From the NCBI RefSeq assembly GCF_000828895.1, contig NZ_AP014568.1:1185858-1249857 (forward strand): a stretch of 64,000 bases of DNA. The letters run 5' to 3'. This DNA comes from Serpentinimonas raichei (GTDB lineage: Bacteria > Pseudomonadota > Gammaproteobacteria > Burkholderiales > Burkholderiaceae_C). Each line of letters starts with the position of its first letter. Positions within the stretch are counted from its first letter, which is position 1. The notes below the pieces were generated by a model. The model was given only the letters and a program-made list of their open reading frames with translations, was not told the origin of the DNA and ran no database searches. This document shows, one piece after another, positions 44,723 through 53,810 of the stretch. Both the position numbers and the translations under genes were made by a program.

Positions 44723-46228
44723 TCACCGCACAAGCAAAGGCGGCCGCCTGTGGCCCCAGGGCAGTTCGCGCTCCAACTGGCCGGCCAGCCGCAGCAGGCA
44801 AGCCTCATCAAGGTAGCGGGCGGTGAACATCATGCCTATGGGCAGCCCCGCGCTGCAGTGCTGCAAAGGCAGCGAGATACTGGGGTTGCCGGTGAGGTTG
44901 GCCAGCGGCGGCGCGGCCACCCAGTCGAAGTTTTTTTGCACCAGCGTGGGCAGCATGGAATCGAGCAGCCGCGTCAGCGGCCCCAGGCCGGTGTGGGTCG
45001 CGAGCCAAGCGGCTATTTTGTCCATACCGTGCAACTCAAATTCGCCGTGCGGCACCGGCGGCTTGGCCAGCGTGGGTGTGAGGAACGCATCGAAACCCTG
45101 CATGAAGCGCTCGAACAAATAGCGCTGCTGGTGCAGATCGCGCGCCACCAGCTCCAGCCGGGCGCAAGAGAGCGATTCACCAAAGCGCGCCAGCAGCCAG
45201 GTGGCGGGCTCGAAATCGTCGGGCTGCAAGCGCCGGCCGAGCAGGCGGCGCGCTTCGCGCAGGTCGGCGGCGGCGGCGCACATCACGCGCAGCACATAGC
45301 TTTGGCCCACCACGGCGCGGTCGATAGTCGGCGCGGCCTCGACCAGCTCGTGCCCCAGCGCCTGCAACTGCGCCACCGTCTGCTGCAAGGCGCGCTGGCA
45401 CTCGGCGCTGATCTCGCCCTGGCGCAGCAGGGGTTGCGCGCTCCAGGCAATGCGCAAGCGGCCCGGCGGCTGCGCGACTTCCTGCAAAAAGGGCCTAGGC
45501 GGCGCAGGCGCGGTGTAGGGGCAGCCTAGGTCTGGCCCACAGGTGGCGTCGAGCGCGGCGGCGCTGTCGCGCACGCTGCGGCTGATCACGCCCTCTTGCA
45601 CCTGGCCAAACCAGGGCTCGCCGACCAGCGGCCCGTAGGGGTTGCGGCCGCGCGAGGGCTTGAGCCCCACCACGCCACAGGCCGAGGCCGGAATGCGCAG
45701 CGAGCCGCCGCCGTCGCCGCCGCTGGCCATGGGGACGATGCGCGCCGCCACCGCCGCCCCGGAGCCGCCGCTGGAGCCGCCGGCCGAGCGCTGCAAATCC
45801 CAGGGGTTGCGCGTGATGCCGTGCAGGCGCGATTCGGTGCTGCCCAAGTAGCCGTTTTCGGGGCAACTGGTCTTGCCAAAAATCACCAGCCCGGCGGCCT
45901 TGAAGCGGCGCACCATTTCGCTGTCGCGGTCGGGCACGTAGTGCCTCAAGGCGCGGCTGCCATGGGTCAGCGGCACCCCGGCGTAGGCGGCCAGCAGGTC
46001 TTTGAGCAGAAAGGGCACGCCATGAAAAGGCCCCTCGGGCAGGCCGGCTTCGATGGCCGCATAGGCCTGCTCGTCCATGGCCTGCACCACCGCGTTGAGC
46101 TGCGGGTTGAGCGCGTCGCGGCGGCGGATCGCCTCGTCGAGCAGGTCGCGTGCGCTCACCGCGCCCTCGCGCACCAGTTCGGCCAGGCCGAGGGCGTCGT
46201 GTAGTTCGTAGTCGGTGAAGTTGGGCAT
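44723..46228 (-). CDS. Amidase signature family enzyme
   Basis: 501-residue amidase with the Ser-cisSer-Lys triad: Lys76 in [12 protein letters not shown], the Gly/Ser-rich [13 protein letters not shown] near 152 and nucleophile Ser176 in [13 protein letters not shown]. Amidases of this family hydrolyse a wide range of amides; there is no gatCB neighbour, so it is not a tRNA amidotransferase subunit. The start ATG 46228 ([13 protein letters not shown]) is chosen; the upstream open frame has no similarity. It lies 86 bases downstream of the FtsX-like permease on the same strand. Confidence 0.92.
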   Translation of the reverse strand: MPNFTDYELHDALGLAELVREGAVSARDLLDEAIRRRDALNPQLNAVVQAMDEQAYAAIEAGLPEGPFHGVPFLLKDLLAAYAGVPLTHGSRALRHYVPDRDSEMVRRFKAAGLVIFGKTSCPENGYLGSTESRLHGITRNPWDLQRSAGGSSGGSGAAVAARIVPMASGGDGGGSLRIPASACGVVGLKPSRGRNPYGPLVGEPWFGQVQEGVISRSVRDSAAALDATCGPDLGCPYTAPAPPRPFLQEVAQPPGRLRIAWSAQPLLRQGEISAECQRALQQTVAQLQALGHELVEAAPTIDRAVVGQSYVLRVMCAAAADLREARRLLGRRLQPDDFEPATWLLARFGESLSCARLELVARDLHQQRYLFERFMQGFDAFLTPTLAKPPVPHGEFELHGMDKIAAWLATHTGLGPLTRLLDSMLPTLVQKNFDWVAAPPLANLTGNPSISLPLQHCSAGLPIGMMFTARYLDEACLLRLAGQLERELPWGHRRPPLLVR

Positions 46229-46314
46229 TGGGCTGACCGTTGTAAAACCGCGTTGCCCGGTATTAGAGCGCAGTTGCGCCCTTGGGAGGCTGCGCACAAC
46301 CCCTACCGGGCACC

Positions 46315-48906
46315 CTACTGAGCGGCCTGGCGCAGTGTCTGCACCACTGGGGTGCGCAGCACGGAGCGCAGCCCAGCCCACCCCGCCGCCAGCGCCAGCA
46401 CGGCGCCCGCCACGGCACCGGCCAAGGGCACCCACAGCGCCGGCGTCCAGTCAAAGCCAAACACCCAGCGCGCCAGCGCCCAGTTCGTGGCCAAAGCCGC
46501 CAGCCCCGCCAGCAGGCCGGCCAGCAGACCGACCCCGGCCAATTCGGCCCGCTGCACACCCCGCAACAGGTCCGTCTGAGCCCCTAGGGCACGCAGGATC
46601 GCGTACTCGCGCTCGCGCTCGCTGCGCGTGGCCCCAATGGCGGCAAACAAGACCACCAGCCCCGCCGCAAGGGTGAAAGAAAACAGGAACTCCACCGCAC
46701 GGGTCACTTGCGTGAGCACCTGCTGCAACTGCGCCAGCGTGCCGCTCAGGTCGATCAGCGTGACGTTGGGGTAGGCGCGCACCAAGTCGGCGTCAAAGCC
46801 TGGCGTGGCCGGGGCGCGAAAGGCGCTCAGGTACGTCACCGGCACATCGGGCAACTGCGACACCGGAAACAGCACAAAAAAGTTGGCCCGCATCGACGAC
46901 CAATCGACCTCGCGTAGGCTGCTGATGCGCGCCTGCACCGGCGCCCCGGCGATCTCGAACGTCAGGCGATCGCCCAATTGCAGGCCCAGCTCTTCGGCCA
47001 AACCCTCCTCCACGCTGATGCTGCCTGCCTCTTCGGGCTGCCAGCGGCCGGCCACGATGGCGTTGTGGGTGGGCGCCAGCGCGCTGTGCGAGAGGTTGAA
47101 TTCGCGCTCCACCAAGCGGCGGCCGCGCTCGGTCGGGAGCGCATCGGCGTCCACCGGCTGATCGTTGATGGCCACCAAGCGGCCACGAAACATCGGGTAC
47201 CAGTCAAAGCCTTCGATGCCCTGCGCGCGCAAACTGGCCTGAAAGGCATCGGCCTGATCGGGCTGGATGTTGATGACGAAGCGGTTCGGGGCGTCGGCGG
47301 GCGTGGCCTGCTGCCAACTGCTGATGAGGTCGGTGCGCAGCAGCACCAGCAACAACAGCGCCAGCAAGCCGATGCCCAGCGCGCTGATTTGCAGCACCGC
47401 ATAGGCGGGCCGGGCCGCGATCTGGCGCGTCGCCAGGCGCAGCCAGGTGGGGGCGGTGGCTTCATTGACAAAGCGGCGCAGCAGCCGCACCGCCGCATAG
47501 CTGGTCACAGCAAAGAGCGCCGCCGCCGCCGCAAAGCCGCCCACCGCGATCAGGCCCATTTGCAGGTCGTGGCTGACGCCCAGCAGCAGCGCGGCAAAAC
47601 CCAGCCCCCCCAAAAGCAAAACCCCGAGCGAAGCCGGCTTGATGCCGCCCACCTCGCGCCGGATCACGCGCAGCGGCGGCACCCGCGCCAGTTGCAACAC
47701 CGGGGGCAGGCCAAAGGCCAGCATCAGGGTCAGGCCCACCCCCAAGCCAAACAGGGCCGGCCAGCCGCTGGGGGCGGGCAAGTCGGCGCGCAGCAAATCG
47801 GCCAACAGCAGCACGAAGCCGTGGTGCACCAGGTAGCCCAGCAAGACCCCGATCAGGCTGGCCAGCAGGCCCACCAACACGAACGACAGCGCGTAAGCGC
47901 GTGCCATGGTGGCCTGCGACAGGCCCAGCACGCGCAGCATGGCGCAGTCGTCGAGGTGGCGCGTGGCGTACACGCGCGCGGCGATGGAGACCGCCACCGC
48001 ACACAACAGCGCCGCCAGCAGCGCCACGAGGCTGAGGAACTGCTCGGCGCGTTGCAGGGTTTGCTGCAACTCGGGCCGCCCGGTCTCGAAAGATTCGAGT
48101 TGCGCCCCGCGCACGCCGCTGCGCTCGATCTCGGCTTGGGCCCAAGCCACGTATTGCTGCACGGCCGCATCTTGGCCGGCCACCACCAGCCGATAAGCGA
48201 TGCGGCTGGCTGGTTGCACCAAGCCGGTGGCGGCCAAATCGCTCTGGTGCAGCAGCACCCGGGGTTGCAGGCTCATGAAACCGCCACCGCGATCGGGCTC
48301 CAGCACGATCAGGCGCTCGATCGTCAGGCGGCTGTCGCCCAGCCAGAGCACCTGCCCCACCTGCACCCCGAGCGCCGCCAACAAGGCCGGATCGACCCAG
48401 ACCGTGCCCGGGCGCGGCACCTCGGTGGTGGCCTGCCCCGGGTCGCCCAGGGCCGTACCCACCAGCAATTGGCCGCGCAGCGGGTAGTTGTCTTGCACCG
48501 CCTTGAGCGCCACCAGCCGCACGGTGCCGCCTTGGGCGTCGTCGGCGCGCGCCATGGTGGGAAAGCCCAGGTGCTGCGTCAGCTCCAGCCCCAGCGCCTG
48601 CGCCTGCTGCACAAAGGCCGCCGGCAGGGGCTGGTCGCTGCGCACCACGGCGTCGCCGCCCAGCAAATGGCGTGCATCGCGCTGCAAGCCCTGTTGCAAG
48701 CGGTCGGAAAAGAATCCCACCGCCGTCAGGGCCGCCACCGCCAAGGCCACCGCCAGCAGCAGCAGGTGCAGCTCGCCGGCGCGGGCGTCGCGCCGCAGGG
48801 CACGCCAGCCGATGCCCCAAAACGAGGCGGATCGGGGGGCTGGTGGAATCGGGGGCGCAGGCGCTGAGGCGGGCGCAGGCTTGGAGGCGGAAGCGTGGTC
48901 GTTCAT
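46315..48906 (-). CDS. FtsX-like ABC transporter permease (YbbP family)
   Basis: 863-residue membrane protein with the duplicated FtsX/MacB layout: a helix near residues 45-65, a periplasmic domain, three helices near 285-390, four central helices and a second domain with three C-terminal helices. It resembles YbbP, which works with the ATPase YbbA in export of lipids or envelope molecules. No ATPase or TesA-like gene is adjacent, so the partner must be elsewhere. The N-terminal 30 residues are Ala/Pro-rich. Confidence 0.88.
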   Translation of the reverse strand: MNDHASASKPAPASAPAPPIPPAPRSASFWGIGWRALRRDARAGELHLLLLAVALAVAALTAVGFFSDRLQQGLQRDARHLLGGDAVVRSDQPLPAAFVQQAQALGLELTQHLGFPTMARADDAQGGTVRLVALKAVQDNYPLRGQLLVGTALGDPGQATTEVPRPGTVWVDPALLAALGVQVGQVLWLGDSRLTIERLIVLEPDRGGGFMSLQPRVLLHQSDLAATGLVQPASRIAYRLVVAGQDAAVQQYVAWAQAEIERSGVRGAQLESFETGRPELQQTLQRAEQFLSLVALLAALLCAVAVSIAARVYATRHLDDCAMLRVLGLSQATMARAYALSFVLVGLLASLIGVLLGYLVHHGFVLLLADLLRADLPAPSGWPALFGLGVGLTLMLAFGLPPVLQLARVPPLRVIRREVGGIKPASLGVLLLGGLGFAALLLGVSHDLQMGLIAVGGFAAAAALFAVTSYAAVRLLRRFVNEATAPTWLRLATRQIAARPAYAVLQISALGIGLLALLLLVLLRTDLISSWQQATPADAPNRFVINIQPDQADAFQASLRAQGIEGFDWYPMFRGRLVAINDQPVDADALPTERGRRLVEREFNLSHSALAPTHNAIVAGRWQPEEAGSISVEEGLAEELGLQLGDRLTFEIAGAPVQARISSLREVDWSSMRANFFVLFPVSQLPDVPVTYLSAFRAPATPGFDADLVRAYPNVTLIDLSGTLAQLQQVLTQVTRAVEFLFSFTLAAGLVVLFAAIGATRSEREREYAILRALGAQTDLLRGVQRAELAGVGLLAGLLAGLAALATNWALARWVFGFDWTPALWVPLAGAVAGAVLALAAGWAGLRSVLRTPVVQTLRQAAQ

Positions 48907-48950
48907 GGACCCCCAAGCCTAACCCAAAGCCGATAACCCAGCGGACGGCT

Positions 48951-50810
48951 CTACTGGCGCCCGCCCGCAGCCGGTTGCGCCCGCTCCAGCTCTTGCAGCC
49001 GCAGCAGCCGGCGCTGGACCTTACCGCTGCTGGTCATGGGCAAGGCCTCGATGAACTCGATTTCTTTGGGGTACTCGTAGGGTGCCAGCCGGCCTTTGAC
49101 GTGGGCCTGCAATTCGGCCACCAAGGCGGCGTCGAACTCCTGCGCTGGGTCGATGCAGCGCGCGCGCCGCTGCGCCGCCTCCTGCGCCAGCACCACATAA
49201 GCCTTGACCAAGGCCCCGCGTTGCGCATCGGGCTTGGGCACCACGGCGGCGTAGAGCACGGCCGGGTGCTTGATCAGGCAGTTCTCGATCTCGCCAGGCC
49301 CGATGCGGTAGCCGGCCGACTTGAACAGGTCGTCGGCACGGCCTTGGTACCACAGATAGCCGTCGGCGTCGCGCTGCGCCAGGTCGCCGGTGCGGCACCA
49401 ACTGGAGGCCGGGTCGGCGCTGAACTTGGCGCGCGTGGCGCCGGGGTTGTTCCAGTAACCCAGAAAAAACACCGGATCGGGCTGGCCGTGCCGGTCCAGC
49501 CGGTGCACCGCCACCTCGCCGATCGCGCCCTCGGCGCACTCCTGGCCCTGCTCGTCAAGCAATGCCACGCGGTGCCCAGGGTAGGCCTTGCCCATGCTGC
49601 CGGGGCGCGCTGGCCACAGGCGCGCGCAGTTACCCACCACGTAGTTGATTTCGGTCTGGCCATACATTTCGTTGAGCGTCACGCCGAGCTGCTGGCGGCA
49701 GTAGTCAAACACCGCATCGCCCACCGCCTCGCCCGCGCTCATCACGGCCTGCAGGCGCAGCCGGTAGCGCTGGCGCGGCTTCGGGCAGTCTTTCATCATC
49801 GCCTTGAGCGCAGTCGGGAACAAGAAGGTGTGCGTGACGCGGTGCCGCTGCAGCAGCGCAAAGGCCGCCTCGGCGGAAAAACGCCCGCTCCAAGCCACGA
49901 TAGGGCGGCCAAAATACAGCGTCGGCAGCAGCGCATCGAGCAGGCCGCCGGTCCAGGCCCAATCGGCCGGGCTCCAGAACACCGCCTGCGAGGGCTGGCT
50001 GGCATCCAGCGGGTCGAAGCCAAACCAGTTTTGGCTGCAGACAAAGCCGCTCAGGTTGCCGATCAGCGCCCGGTGCGGGATCAAGGCGCCCTTGGGGTTG
50101 CCCGTGGTGCCGCTGGTGTAAATCAGCAGCGCCGGATCGTCGGCGCGGGTGGGAACCAGCGCAAAATCCGCACTAGCCGCCTGCTGCACCGCCGGCCAAG
50201 CTATTATTTCGGGGTCGCAAGGGCCGGTCAAACCCAGCACATGGCGCAGCGCCGGGCACTGGGCGCGCAAACCCTGCACCGCCGCACCGCTGCCGCCGTC
50301 CACCAGCGCCACGCTGGCGGCGCTGTCTTGCAGCCTGAACTCGAGCGCCTCGGGGCCAAACAGTTGCGACAGCGGCACCGCCACCGCCCCCAGTTGCAGC
50401 ACCGCGATGTAGGCCACGGCGGTTTCGAAGCACTGGGGCAGCGCGATCGCCACCCGCTCGCCCGCGCGCACCCCGAGCAAGCGCAGGCCGTTGGAGAGGC
50501 GGTTCGCCGCTTGTTGCAGCTCGGCGTAGCTGTGCGCGCGCGGCTTGCGCTCGGGCCCGTCGGCAATCACTGCGGTCTGGCTGGCGCTCTGCGCCTGCTC
50601 GGCCCAGCGGCGCGAGCAGACCTCGGCGATGTTGAAAAACTCGGGCACCTGCCAATGAAAATCGGCGTGCAGGGCGGTGTAAGGGTCGGCGCCGGCAGGG
50701 CCGGATGAATGGGGCGCGTTGCCGCGCTGGGCGTCACCTGCACCCGATGGTTTGCCGGGCTTTTTGTCTGGCTTGGTGTGTGGCTTGTCCGCTGTTTGAC
50801 AGCTGGGCAT
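48951..50810 (-). CDS. AMP-dependent acyl-CoA synthetase
   Basis: 619-residue ANL-superfamily enzyme. The P-loop LLIYTSGTTGNPKGALIPH, the adenine motif YGQTE, the TGDLAQRD hinge region and the C-terminal catalytic Lys in SSGKVQRRLLR are present. It activates a carboxylic acid with ATP to the CoA thioester; the sequence is nearest to acetyl/medium-chain synthetases. ATG 50810 is used. The first 45 residues are a low-complexity Lys/Pro/Gly tail that may not be part of the fold. It is divergent from the alpha/beta hydrolase with 26 bases between. Confidence 0.9.
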   Translation of the reverse strand: MPSCQTADKPHTKPDKKPGKPSGAGDAQRGNAPHSSGPAGADPYTALHADFHWQVPEFFNIAEVCSRRWAEQAQSASQTAVIADGPERKPRAHSYAELQQAANRLSNGLRLLGVRAGERVAIALPQCFETAVAYIAVLQLGAVAVPLSQLFGPEALEFRLQDSAASVALVDGGSGAAVQGLRAQCPALRHVLGLTGPCDPEIIAWPAVQQAASADFALVPTRADDPALLIYTSGTTGNPKGALIPHRALIGNLSGFVCSQNWFGFDPLDASQPSQAVFWSPADWAWTGGLLDALLPTLYFGRPIVAWSGRFSAEAAFALLQRHRVTHTFLFPTALKAMMKDCPKPRQRYRLRLQAVMSAGEAVGDAVFDYCRQQLGVTLNEMYGQTEINYVVGNCARLWPARPGSMGKAYPGHRVALLDEQGQECAEGAIGEVAVHRLDRHGQPDPVFFLGYWNNPGATRAKFSADPASSWCRTGDLAQRDADGYLWYQGRADDLFKSAGYRIGPGEIENCLIKHPAVLYAAVVPKPDAQRGALVKAYVVLAQEAAQRRARCIDPAQEFDAALVAELQAHVKGRLAPYEYPKEIEFIEALPMTSSGKVQRRLLRLQELERAQPAAGGRQ

Positions 50811-50836
50811 GGTCGGTCTCCTGAATAATCCCTCCA

Positions 50837-51817
50837 ATGTACCCAATCCGCCACCCCAGCCACAGCCTATCCCTGCCCCTGCGCGGGCAAAACCACCATC
50901 TGCGCCAATGGGGCCGCCACCTGCCGGGCTCGACCCCGCTGCTGCTGCTGCACGGCTGGATGGATGTGTCGGCCTCGTGGCAGTTCATGGTCGATGCCTG
51001 TCCCCAAGCCTGGCTGGACCAGCGCCTGGTCACCGCCCCAGACTGGCGCGGCTTTGGCCAGACGCGCCCGCTCGCGCCCGCAGCCACCCACCCGGCCGAA
51101 AACCCGCAAGCCTACGGCAGCGCCGACCACTACCAGTTCGCCGACTACTTGGCCGACCTTGACGCCCTGATCGAGCACCTCAACACCGATCTGGGCCGCC
51201 CGGCCGAGGCCCCGATCGACCTCGTCGGCCACAGCATGGGCGGCAATGTGGCCATGCTCTACGCCGGCATCCGGCCCGAACGGGTGCGCCGGCTGGTGAA
51301 CGTGGAAGGCTTTGGTCTGCCGCCCAGCCAGCCCGAGCAGGCCCCGCAGCGCTACGCGCGCTGGCTGGACGAAATCCGCGCGCTGCGCCAGGGCACTCTG
51401 GCGCTCAAAAGTTACCCCAGCGCACAGGCCGTGGCGCAGCGGCTGCGCAAAACCAACCCGCGCCTGGCACCCGAGAGGGCCGACTGGCTCGCCACCCACT
51501 GGGCCGCCCCCGATGCCAGCGGCCAGTGGCAGATACTGGGCGATGCAGCGCACAAAATCGTCAACCCGCAGTTGTACCGGGCCGACGAGGTGCTGGCGGT
51601 GTGGGCGAGCATCCGCGCCCCGCTGCTGGTGCTGGAGGCCGAGGCCGACAGCCTGGGCCAGTGGTACCGCCAGGGCGAATACACCCGGGCCCAGTTCCAC
51701 CAGCGCCTGCAGGTGCTGCCCCAATGCCGCATCGAGCGCTTGCCCGAAGCCGGCCACATGCTGCACCACGACCAGCCCGAGGCGCTGGCGGCCTTGCTGC
51801 AGGAGTTTTTGGCCTAG
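50837..51817 (+). CDS. Alpha/beta hydrolase
   Basis: 326-residue hydrolase: oxyanion region LLLLHGWMD, nucleophile elbow GHSMGG and a terminal His in EAGHMLHHDQP. The acid is probably the Asp/Glu in LVLEAEADS. The substrate is unknown; divergent placement with the acyl-CoA synthetase hints at an ester or thioester. It lies 72 bases before the second toxin-antitoxin locus. Confidence 0.9.
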   Translation: MYPIRHPSHSLSLPLRGQNHHLRQWGRHLPGSTPLLLLHGWMDVSASWQFMVDACPQAWLDQRLVTAPDWRGFGQTRPLAPAATHPAENPQAYGSADHYQFADYLADLDALIEHLNTDLGRPAEAPIDLVGHSMGGNVAMLYAGIRPERVRRLVNVEGFGLPPSQPEQAPQRYARWLDEIRALRQGTLALKSYPSAQAVAQRLRKTNPRLAPERADWLATHWAAPDASGQWQILGDAAHKIVNPQLYRADEVLAVWASIRAPLLVLEAEADSLGQWYRQGEYTRAQFHQRLQVLPQCRIERLPEAGHMLHHDQPEALAALLQEFLA

Positions 51818-51854
51818 CTCGCCCAGTGCCTCACGACTTCGGGGCGCAACCCAC

Positions 51855-51883
51855 TTGACCACATATTCCCTGCAGGTTATATT
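51855..51883 (+). promoter_or_regulatory. Promoter of the second toxin-antitoxin locus
   Basis: -35 TTGACC (51855-51860) and -10 TATATT (51878-51883), spacing 17. The -10 ends seven bases before the ATG at 51890, the same geometry as the first locus, again with no Shine-Dalgarno. It points to a leaderless transcript. Confidence 0.65.
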
Positions 51884-51889
51884 TCAGCC

Positions 51890-52266
51890 ATGATCTGGGA
51901 CATCGAATACACCGATGAATTCGGTCGCTGGTGGGGCACGCTGTCTGAGGCAGAGCAGGAGTCGCTGGCGGCCTCGGTGCAGTTGCTCGAAGCACGGGGC
52001 CAAATTTGGGCTTTCCGCACAGCAGTGGAATCAACGGCTCGCGGCACAGTCATATGCGGGAACTCAGGACACAACACCAAGGCCGCCCCTACCGCACGCT
52101 CTACGCCTTCGACCCACGCCGCTGTGCGATCTTGCTGCTCGGCGGCGACAAGACCGGGGACGAGCGCTGGTACGAGGTCCAGGTGCCGGTGGCAGACCGG
52201 CTCTACGACGATCATTTGCAACAACTGCTCAAGGAAGGGCTGATCCATGGCCAAGAAATTCGCTGA
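51890..52266 (+). pseudogene. RelE/HigB-like toxin, frameshifted
   Basis: The sequence starts as a Gp49/HigB-type toxin (MIWDIEYTDEFGRWW, then LEARG), and then the frame is lost at about 51996-52003. The rest of the toxin (LGFPHSSGINGSRHSHMREL, then YRTLYAFDPRRCAILLLGGDKTGDERWY) continues in another frame to 52266. Adding one C in the run CGGGGCCAAAT restores the expected LEARGPNLGFPHSSGI. So this is a one-base deletion: an inactivated toxin, a sequencing error or, less likely, recoding. The intact antitoxin follows, overlapping by 20 bases. Confidence 0.85.
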
Positions 52267-52573
52267 TCTGCGCGCTCAAATGTCGCCCGAGGCGCGCGCT
52301 CGGGCCCAAGCCCAAGCGCAGGCCATGTTGGCAGAGATGCCACTCAACGAACTGCGTCAGGCGCGTGGGCTGTCGCAAAAAATGCTGGCCGAGGTGTTGC
52401 ACGTGCAGCAGCCCTCTATTGCCAAAATCGAGAAACGCACCGACATGTACCTCTCCACCCTGCGCAGCCACATCGAAGCGATGGGCGGCGAGCTGGAGGT
52501 GGTCGCGCGCTTCCCCGACGGTGCGGTCAAGATCACCAATTTCTCCGATCTGGGCAAGGCCGCGCCAGTTTGA
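52247..52573 (+). CDS. XRE-family HTH antitoxin (HigA-like)
   Basis: 108-residue antitoxin with a helix-turn-helix (ELRQARGLSQKMLAEVLHVQ, SIAKIEKRTDMYLSTL) and a C-terminal beta segment. It is intact, although its toxin is frameshifted. It may be kept as an orphan repressor. prfB starts 96 bases downstream. Confidence 0.92.
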   Translation: MAKKFADLRAQMSPEARARAQAQAQAMLAEMPLNELRQARGLSQKMLAEVLHVQQPSIAKIEKRTDMYLSTLRSHIEAMGGELEVVARFPDGAVKITNFSDLGKAAPV

Positions 52574-52669
52574 TCCACGCTTGCCCCAAGCCAGCCGCCC
52601 CCAGCGCATGAGAAAATGCGCGATTGCCCGCGCACCGCCGCACCCAAATCACAAAACCGAGCCCGAATC

Positions 52670-53774
52670 ATGGAAGCCGAACGCCAAAATACCCTCTCCG
52701 CCCTGCTGGCCGACCTGAGCCAGCGCACGCTCGAGCTGCGGAGGTATCTTTGACTACGATGCCAAAGCCCTCAAACTGAGCGAAGTCGAAAGCGCACTGC
52801 AAGACCCGGCGGTCTGGAACAACCCCAAGCGTGCCCAAGAGCTTGGGCGCGAAAAGCGCAGCCTCGAAAACGTGGTGCTGGTGCTGGAGCGCCTCACCTC
52901 AGACTTGGCCGACCACAGCGAGTTGTTCGAGCTCGCCGCCGCCGACGGTGACGAAGCCGCGCTCGAGACCATAGAGCTTGAAGTCGCGCAGTTGCGCGCC
53001 GAAGTCGAAAAACTCGAGTTCCGGCGCATGTTCAACCACCCGGCCGACTCGCTCAACTGCTTTCTCGACATTCAAGCCGGCGCCGGCGGCACCGAAGCCT
53101 GCGACTGGGCCAGCATGTTGCTGCGACAGTACCTGCGCTACGCCGAACGCAAGGGCTTCAAAACCACGCTCGAAGACGAAACCGCGGGCGACAGCGCCGG
53201 CATCAAGGGCGCCAGCATCAAAATCGAGGGCGACTACGCCTTTGGCCTGCTGCGCACCGAAACCGGCGTGCACCGGCTGGTGCGCAAAAGCCCCTTCGAC
53301 AGCTCGGGCGGGCGCCACACCTCCTTTGCCTCGGTGTTCGTTTACCCGGAAATCGACGACTCGATCGAAATCGACATCAACCCCGCCGACGTGCGCACCG
53401 ACACCTACCGCGCCAGCGGCGCCGGCGGCCAGCACATCAACAAGACCGATTCGGCCGTGCGCCTAACCCACCTGCCCACCGGCATCGTGGTGCAGTGCCA
53501 AGACAGCCGCAGCCAACACAGCAACCGCGACCTCGCCTGGCAGCGGCTGCGCTCGCGCCTGTACGACTACGAAATGCGCAAACGCATGGAAGCGCAGCAA
53601 AAGCTCGAAGACAGCAAGACCGACGTCGGCTGGGGGCACCAGATCCGCTCCTACGTGCTCGATCAGAGCCGCATCAAAGACCTGCGCACCAACCTCGAAA
53701 TCTCCAACACCCAAAAAGTGCTCGACGGCGACCTCGACCCCTTCATCGAAGCCTCGCTCAAGCAAGGCGTTTGA
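52670..53774 (+). CDS. prfB: Peptide chain release factor 2 (programmed +1 frameshift)
   Basis: RF2 reads UGA and UAA. ATG 52670 begins a 27-codon segment that ends at an in-frame TGA (52751-52753); translation must slip +1 at CTT TGA C and continue to 53774, giving 367 residues. The coding parts are 52670-52750 and 52752-53774. The codon-recognition motif SPF ([13 protein letters not shown]) marks RF2, and GGQ in GAGGQHIN contacts the peptidyl-transferase centre. The frameshift allows RF2 to control its own synthesis. Confidence 0.97.
52740..52754 (+). promoter_or_regulatory. prfB recoding site
   Basis: GGAGG (52740-52744), three bases, slippery CTT (52748-52750), stop TGA (52751-52753) and C (52754). 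The internal Shine-Dalgarno sits at the spacing known to drive +1 slippage. Confidence 0.95.
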
Positions 53775-53810
53775 CCCCCTCCTGCTCACTGCCATCCACC
53801 GAAAGCCACC

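Noticed and set aside
52670..52753. prfB as a pseudogene because of the early stop
   Set aside because: The TGA is in the canonical +1 recoding site with an internal Shine-Dalgarno; the rest of RF2 is intact in the shifted frame.
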